From assembly GCA_964017235.1 (NCBI GenBank), contig OZ024932.1, positions 80,293,451-80,357,450 on the forward strand: 64,000 bases of DNA. The letters run 5' to 3'. Made by a program: the position numbers and the translations under genes. Source of the DNA: Sabellastarte sp. h YS-2021. Lineage: Eukaryota; Annelida; Polychaeta; Sabellida; Sabellidae. Positions 58,975-64,000 of this stretch are shown piece after piece. The first letter of the stretch is position 1. Every line of letters starts with the position of its first letter. The notes under the pieces are model-generated. The model worked only from the letters and a program-made list of their open reading frames with translations. It was not told the DNA's origin and did no database searches.

Positions 58975-59830
58975 ATCGAGCTCATGGTTTGACATTCCAA
59001 ATCTCAAGGACCACTAATAAGCAAGTTATACGCACTTTTAAGTTTGGCTACCTTTATTTGACCTTGAAGAAGGGCCCAAGGTCAAACCTGACCACATCAG
59101 AAGACTCCCAGCCCATGATTTCCTATAGGTTGGTTTCACAGCCCAAAACTCTAGGACCAACTAAACCTATGCATCGGAGGACCGATGCAAATTTGTATCC
59201 ACCGGAAAGACAATTCACCAAAGCCAATGAACCATTGTTTGACCTTGAAGGAGGGGCCAAAGGTCAAAGCTAACAACATCAGAAGATTCCCAGCCCATGA
59301 TTTCCTATAAGTTGGTTTCACATTACAAGCCTCTAAGACCAATAATAAGCGAGTTATAAACACTTTTAAGCTTGGCATTTATCGTTTGACCTTGAAGGAG
59401 GGGTCCAAGGTCAAATCTGAAAACATCAGAAGATTCCCAGCCCATGATTTCCTATAAGTTGTTTTCATATTGCAAACCTCCGGGACCAATAATAAGTGAG
59501 TTATATGCACTTTTAAGTTTGGCTATCCTCGTTTGATCTTGAAGGGGGTCCAAGGTCAAATCTGACCAACGGTCAGAAGCTTCCCAGCCCATAATTTCAA
59601 AAAAGTTGGTTTCACATTGCAAACCTCTAGGACCAATAATAAGTGAGTTATAAGCACTTTTAAGTTTAGGTATCCTTGTTTGACCTTGAAGGAGGGGTCC
59701 AAGGTCAAATCTGACCACAGCAAAAGTTTCCCAGCCCATGATTTCTTATAGGTTGGTTTCACATTGCAAACCTCTAGGACCTATACTAAGTGAGATATAG
59801 GCACTTTTAAAGTCCGCTATGTGGGGTACT
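58975..59830. repeat. GGTCAAATCTGACC tandem array, about 145-bp units
   Basis: This is the same family as 54840-55670, with units carrying TTTGACCTTGAAGGAGGGG, TTCCCAGCCCATGATTTCCT and ACCAATAATAAGTGAGTTAT. About six degenerate units are present. Confidence 0.9.
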
Positions 59831-60084
59831 TTGGCACTCCGTGGATGACCTTGAATTAAGAGCTTCAAGGTCAAATGTGTGCAAGGTTGTAGAGGACATG
59901 TATATCTGTGATACATATCACCTATGAAGAGATTCAACCTTCTACCTAGGAGAACCAGCCAGTAGAAAAAGGTAGATACTTTTCAAAAAAAATGCCCGCG
60001 GCGGCCATCTTGTTTTTCAGAATGAGGCTAATTTCAGTCCCAGAGAAGAGCAGCAGCGTAGTGAACACTAAACAAAAGTATCCA

Positions 60085-60197
60085 CTGGATCGGTAGATAC
60101 ATTCATCAGTTCCAGCAATCCATATATCTTTGTCATGAGTCAAACATGTCTCAAATATGCCAGGTGAACACACTTTGGCAGAGCCAAGGTGAAAGAT
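60085..60197 (-). CDS. possible exon of an unknown gene
   Basis: After an acceptor-like TTTTATTAG the minus strand reads VAIFHLGSAKVCSPGIFETC, then LTHDKDIWIAGTDECIYRSS. The style (IWIAGTDECIY) resembles a strand of a WD or other beta-propeller repeat. A donor is not clear: one GTGGAT follows IYRSS. The coding look may be chance, because related GGCCATCTTGTTTTTCA repeats lie just beside it. I do not recognise the gene. Confidence 0.25.
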
Positions 60198-60334
60198 CGC
60201 CACCTAATAAAAGAAATTATTATGCATTAATTAATGAATTCAAAACTATTATAAATCGATAATTGAAAATATATGGAATTTTTACTTTAACCAAACTCGG
60301 TAGTGTGTCACTGACTACCAAGTATCACCTTCCT

Positions 60335-60640
60335 TGATTTTAATTAAAAAGGTCACTATGACAAGGTCAAAGGTTAAATCAAGGCTACATCATCACACTG
60401 CACATCTACAAACTAATGTCCCTATCAAGTGTCTTACACCTAACAGTTTTGAGATATGGCCCGGACAAGATTCTAAAGGTCAAGGACACCACAACAAGGT
60501 CAAATCAAGGTCACACCATGATGTTTACCTATAAACCCTAAACGTTCCTACCAAGTATGAACTTCCTACACTTTACAGTGTCCAATGTATAGCCCGGATA
60601 AAATTTTAAATGTCAAGGTCACTATACCAAGGTCAATGGT
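60335..60640. repeat. GGTCA-type tandem repeat, two degenerate units
   Basis: The words AAGGTCACTATGACAAGGTC, CAAATCAAGGTCACACCATG and GATATGGCCCGGACAAGATT place it with the arrays at 12140-12460 and 44300-45440. Confidence 0.85.
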
Positions 60641-60729
60641 CAAACTAGAGGAATGCTTTTGCTAACAAAAAGATTTAAAATGCTTTGTGGTTTTAATAAG
60701 CATGCTGTAAAGCTAAGAATGCACAAAGC

Positions 60730-61690
60730 TGCACCGTATGCTTTCCCAATACCTCTTAATACATTCTGAAACTATAAAAGCAACAATGAAGGAGATATAT
60801 GGCAAAAACTCCAAAGCAGCTATTTATGACCCCAGTTTGGCCCATAAGGGAGGGTCGGGGGGTAAAACTGACCGGCTATTTAGACTCTCCACATATGCTT
60901 TCCCAATACCTCTTAATACATTCTGAAGCTATAAAAGCAACAATAAAGGAGATATAAGGCAAAAACTCAAAATCAGCTATTTTATGACCCCAGTTTGACC
61001 TATAAGGGGGTGCCAGGGGGTAAAACTGACCGGCTATTTAGCTTTCCCAATACCTCTTAATACATTCTGAAGCTATAAAAGCAACAATAAAGGAGATAAA
61101 GGCAAAAACTCAAAATCGGCTATTTTATGACCTCAGTTTGACCCATAAGGGGGGGTCAGGGGGGTAAAACTGACCGGCTATTTAGACTCTCCACATATGC
61201 TTTCCCAATACCTCTTAATACATTCTGAAGCTATAAAAGCAACAATAAAGGCGATATAAGGCAAAAACTCAAAATCAGCTATTTTATGACCCCAGTTTGA
61301 CCCATAAGGGGGGGCCAGGGGGTAAAACTGACCGGCTATTTAGACTCTCCACATATGCTTTCCCCAATACCTCTTAATATATTCTGAAGCTATAAAAGCA
61401 ACAATAAAGGAGATAAGGGCAAAAACTCAAAATCGGCTATTTTATGACCCCAGTTTGACCCATAAGGGGGGGGGGGGGGGGGTCGGGGGGTAAAACTGAC
61501 CGGCTAGACTCTCCACATATGCTTTCCCAATACCTCTTAATACATTCTGAAGCTATAAAAGCAACAATAAAGGAGATATAAGGCAAAAACTCAAAATCAG
61601 CTATTTTATGACCCCAGTTTGACCCATAAGGGGAGGCCGTGGGGTAAAACTGACCAGCTATTTAGACTCTCCACATATGGTTTCCTATTA
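60730..61690. repeat. GCTTTCCCAATACCTC tandem array, about 155-bp units
   Basis: Six to seven units carry TTTCCCAATACCTCTTAATA, CATTCTGAAGCTATAAAAGC, AACAATAAAGGAGATATAAG, TTTGACCCATAAGGGGG and GTAAAACTGACCGGCTATTT. One unit holds a run of 16 or more G near 61466. Confidence 0.95.
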
Positions 61691-61829
61691 CCTCCCAGTA
61701 CATTATATAGCTCTAAATGCAATACTTAAGAAGAAGATAATAGCGGGGGTTGGCCTAAATTTAAGGCTTTCAGATTGGAAGGTGTCAGAAAATCACTCAT
61801 AAACTAGACCTATCACATCGGAGAACCGA

Positions 61830-63715
61830 TGCAAATTGTATCCACCAGAAGAAAACTCACCAAAGCCATTCTAACATCGCTTAACCTTGAAGGAGAAGCC
61901 CAAGGTGAAATCTGACCATATCAAAAGATTCTTAGCCCATGATTTCCTATAGGTTGGTGTGACACTGCAAACCTCTAGGAATACGAATAAGCAAGATATA
62001 AACACTAATTTTGGCAATCCTCATTTGACCTTGAAAGAGGGGCCAAAGGTCAAATCCGACCACGCCAAAAGATTCCCAGCCCATGATTTCCTATATGTTG
62101 GTTTACCATCCCAAACCTCTAGGACCAATAATAAGCGAGTTATAAGCACTTTTAAGTTGGGCTATCCTCATTTGACCTTGAAGGAGGGGTCCAAGGTCAA
62201 ATCCGACCGCAGCAAAAGATTCCCAGCCCATGATTTCCTATGGTTTGGTTTACCATCCCAAACCTCTAGGACCGATAATAAGCGAGTTATAAGCACTTTT
62301 AAGTTTGGCTATGCTCGTTTGACCTTGAAGGAGGGGTCCAAGGTCAAATCCGAAAACACCAAAAGATTCCCACCCCATGATTTCCTATAGGTTGGTTTAC
62401 CATCTCAAACCTCTAGCACCATTAATAAGCGAGTGATAAGCACTTTTAAGTTTGGCTATCCTCATTTAACCTTGAAGGAGGAGTCCAACGCCAAATCCAA
62501 CCACACCAAAAGACTCCCAGCCCATGATTTCCTGTAGGTTGGTTTACCATCCTAAACCTCTACGACCAATAATAAGCGAGTTATAAGCACTTTTAAGTTT
62601 GGCTATCCTCATTTGACCTTGAAGGAAGGGTCCAAGGTCAAATCCGACCACACCAAAAGATTCCCAGCCCATGATTTCCTATAGGTCGGTTTACCATCCT
62701 AAACCTCTAGGACCAATAATAAGCGAGTTATAAGCACTTTTAAGTTTGGCTATCCCCGTTTGACCTTAAAGGAGGGGTCCAAGGTCAAATCCGACCACAC
62801 CAAAAGATTCCCAGCCCATGATTTCCTATAGGTTGGTTTACCATCCTAAACCTCTAGGACCAATAATAAGCGAGTTATAAGCACTTTTAAGTAGTGCTGG
62901 GAGATCGCTTGGATTTTCCCTGTCGATGTTCGTATCGGACATTTGTAACCAAACTTCGAACATTTCCGATTATGGAGTCGAAGTGTAAAAAAGGCAGATA
63001 AAATATTAATATTAAATTATATGAAGTAAAATACACACAAATTACCACAAATATGACCAAAATATAATCTAAAAGCCATTCACAGACGTCTCCCTCACTA
63101 ACAGACTATGCTTGATGTATCCTCACTTGTGATTGGCTGATTTTATGATTACCATGACAACAGTTGGAAAACCCCAAGGTGTTTCTATTTACGTTATTTT
63201 TATTGCATTCACGACTAGTTTTGTGATTTTAACTGATGGGTATTTCAGATTTTTACAAAATATTATTAAGGTTAGCATTTTATTGTGACCAAAAGGCTGC
63301 AAAGAAATGGATTTAGCGAATATCGGTTTTACTTAAATTTTACCGATCATTGATTGGCAATGAGCCAGCGAGCGATAATACCGAAGTTTGCGAACATCGT
63401 CCCAGCACTACTTTTAAGTTTGGCTATGCTCGTTTGACCTTGAAGGAGGGGTCCAAGGTCAAATCCGACCACACCAAAAGATTCCCAGCCCATGATTTCC
63501 AATAGGTTGGTTTACCATCCCAAACCTCTAGGACCAATAATAAGCGAGTTACAAGCACTTTTAACTTTGGCTATCCTCGTTTGACCTTGAAGGAGGGGTC
63601 CAAGGTCAAATCTGACCATACCAAAAGATTCCCAGCCCATGATTTCCTATAGGTAGGTTTACCATCCCTAACCTCTAGGACCAATAGTAAGGGAGATATA
63701 AGCACTTTTCATGAC
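61830..63715. repeat. GGTCAAATCCGACC tandem array, about 145-bp units, interrupted
   Basis: About nine units of the family at 54840-55670, most highly alike, are split by the hAT-like element at 62892-63410. Frames such as 61959-62390 translate the same phrase three times and are not evidence of a protein. Confidence 0.95.
62892..63410. mobile_element. hAT-like element, copy 2 of the 518-bp family
   Basis: The ends TAGTGCTGGGAGATCG and CGTCCCAGCACTA are the same as at 44552-45069. The 8-bp duplication here is CTTTTAAG (62884-62891 and 63411-63418), which restores the interrupted array unit exactly. Confidence 0.95.
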
Positions 63716-63719
63716 TGCA

Positions 63720-64000
63720 AAGAAACGCCTGTAGCGGCCATCTTGTTTTTCAAAATGAGGCCAAAAATATTCCCAGTCAAGATTTTATAATGAGGAACAT
63801 ATCCTGCAAATTTGAGATCTCTATCTATAATACCCTTTGCTCTACAGGGCCACCAAAAGTCCGGCCATCTTGTTTTTCAAAATGAGGCCAAAAATATTCC
63901 CAGGCAAGATTTTATGGCTATGAATATATCCTGCAAATTTGAGAAGGCTAGCTATAATATTTTTTTCGTTAGAGCGGTAACGGTGAAATCTCTCTACACA
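63720..64000. repeat. GGCCATCTTGTTTTTCAAAA repeat, two units
   Basis: CGGCCATCTTGTTTTTCAAA, TGAGGCCAAAAATATTCCCA and ATATCCTGCAAATTTGAGA occur twice, about 125 bp apart. A related word is at 60000-60025. The array runs off the end of the window. Confidence 0.8.

Noticed and set aside
61959-62390. 143-codon open frame with three repeats of the same phrase
   Set aside because: It is a translation through 145-bp tandem units. The same frame is broken in neighbouring units and there is no sign of selection.

Overview
The window is nuclear DNA of an animal, most likely a lophotrochozoan and probably a mollusc. It is AT-rich and intron-rich, with long tandem arrays of about 150 bp, a tRNA-derived SINE whose tail has the common molluscan wording, and several families of cut-and-paste transposons. 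No bacterial or organellar genes are present. The species call is inference.

The one clear host gene is CtBP (C-terminal binding protein, a dehydrogenase-fold transcriptional corepressor), on the minus strand. Nine coding exons run from 46103 down to the stop codon at 3346. All eight junctions have GT and AG ends and all codon phases fit. The most upstream visible exon ends a THAP zinc-finger domain and continues into a charged linker, so this is a THAP-CtBP fusion of the kind known from Caenorhabditis elegans CTBP-1. The first part of the THAP domain lies on exon(s) I could not locate.

Most of the window is transposable elements inside the CtBP introns. Four DIRS-type tyrosine-recombinase retrotransposons are present. 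DIRS-A (5712-20617, minus) is old and broken. DIRS-B (13840-20168, minus) is young, with gag and recombinase intact but a 16-base deletion in the reverse transcriptase. DIRS-C (27202-33386, minus) is degenerate and its gag is mostly replaced by repeats. DIRS-D (37363-43653, plus) has all frames open and looks complete. Each has inverted terminal repeats and an internal complementary region equal to the joined ends, the hallmark of DIRS replication through a circle. DIRS-B sits in a hAT-like element that itself sits in DIRS-A.

In the DIRS coding plan, frame 0 carries gag, one TGA, then a Cys-rich segment and the tyrosine recombinase. Frame +1 carries reverse transcriptase and RNase H. The two frames overlap by about 2.3 kb. 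All four copies also carry an A-run followed by a G-run between the recombinase gene and the internal complementary region, which looks like a polypurine tract.

The rest consists of short hAT-like elements with perfect 8-bp target duplications, a SINE, other inverted-repeat elements, and arrays of several 145-157 bp repeat families. Two large composite repeat elements bounded by ACCCCACAGCC-type ends make up nearly all of the two upstream CtBP introns. From 46 to 64 kb there are AT-rich stretches, then almost unbroken tandem arrays, with no second convincing gene.
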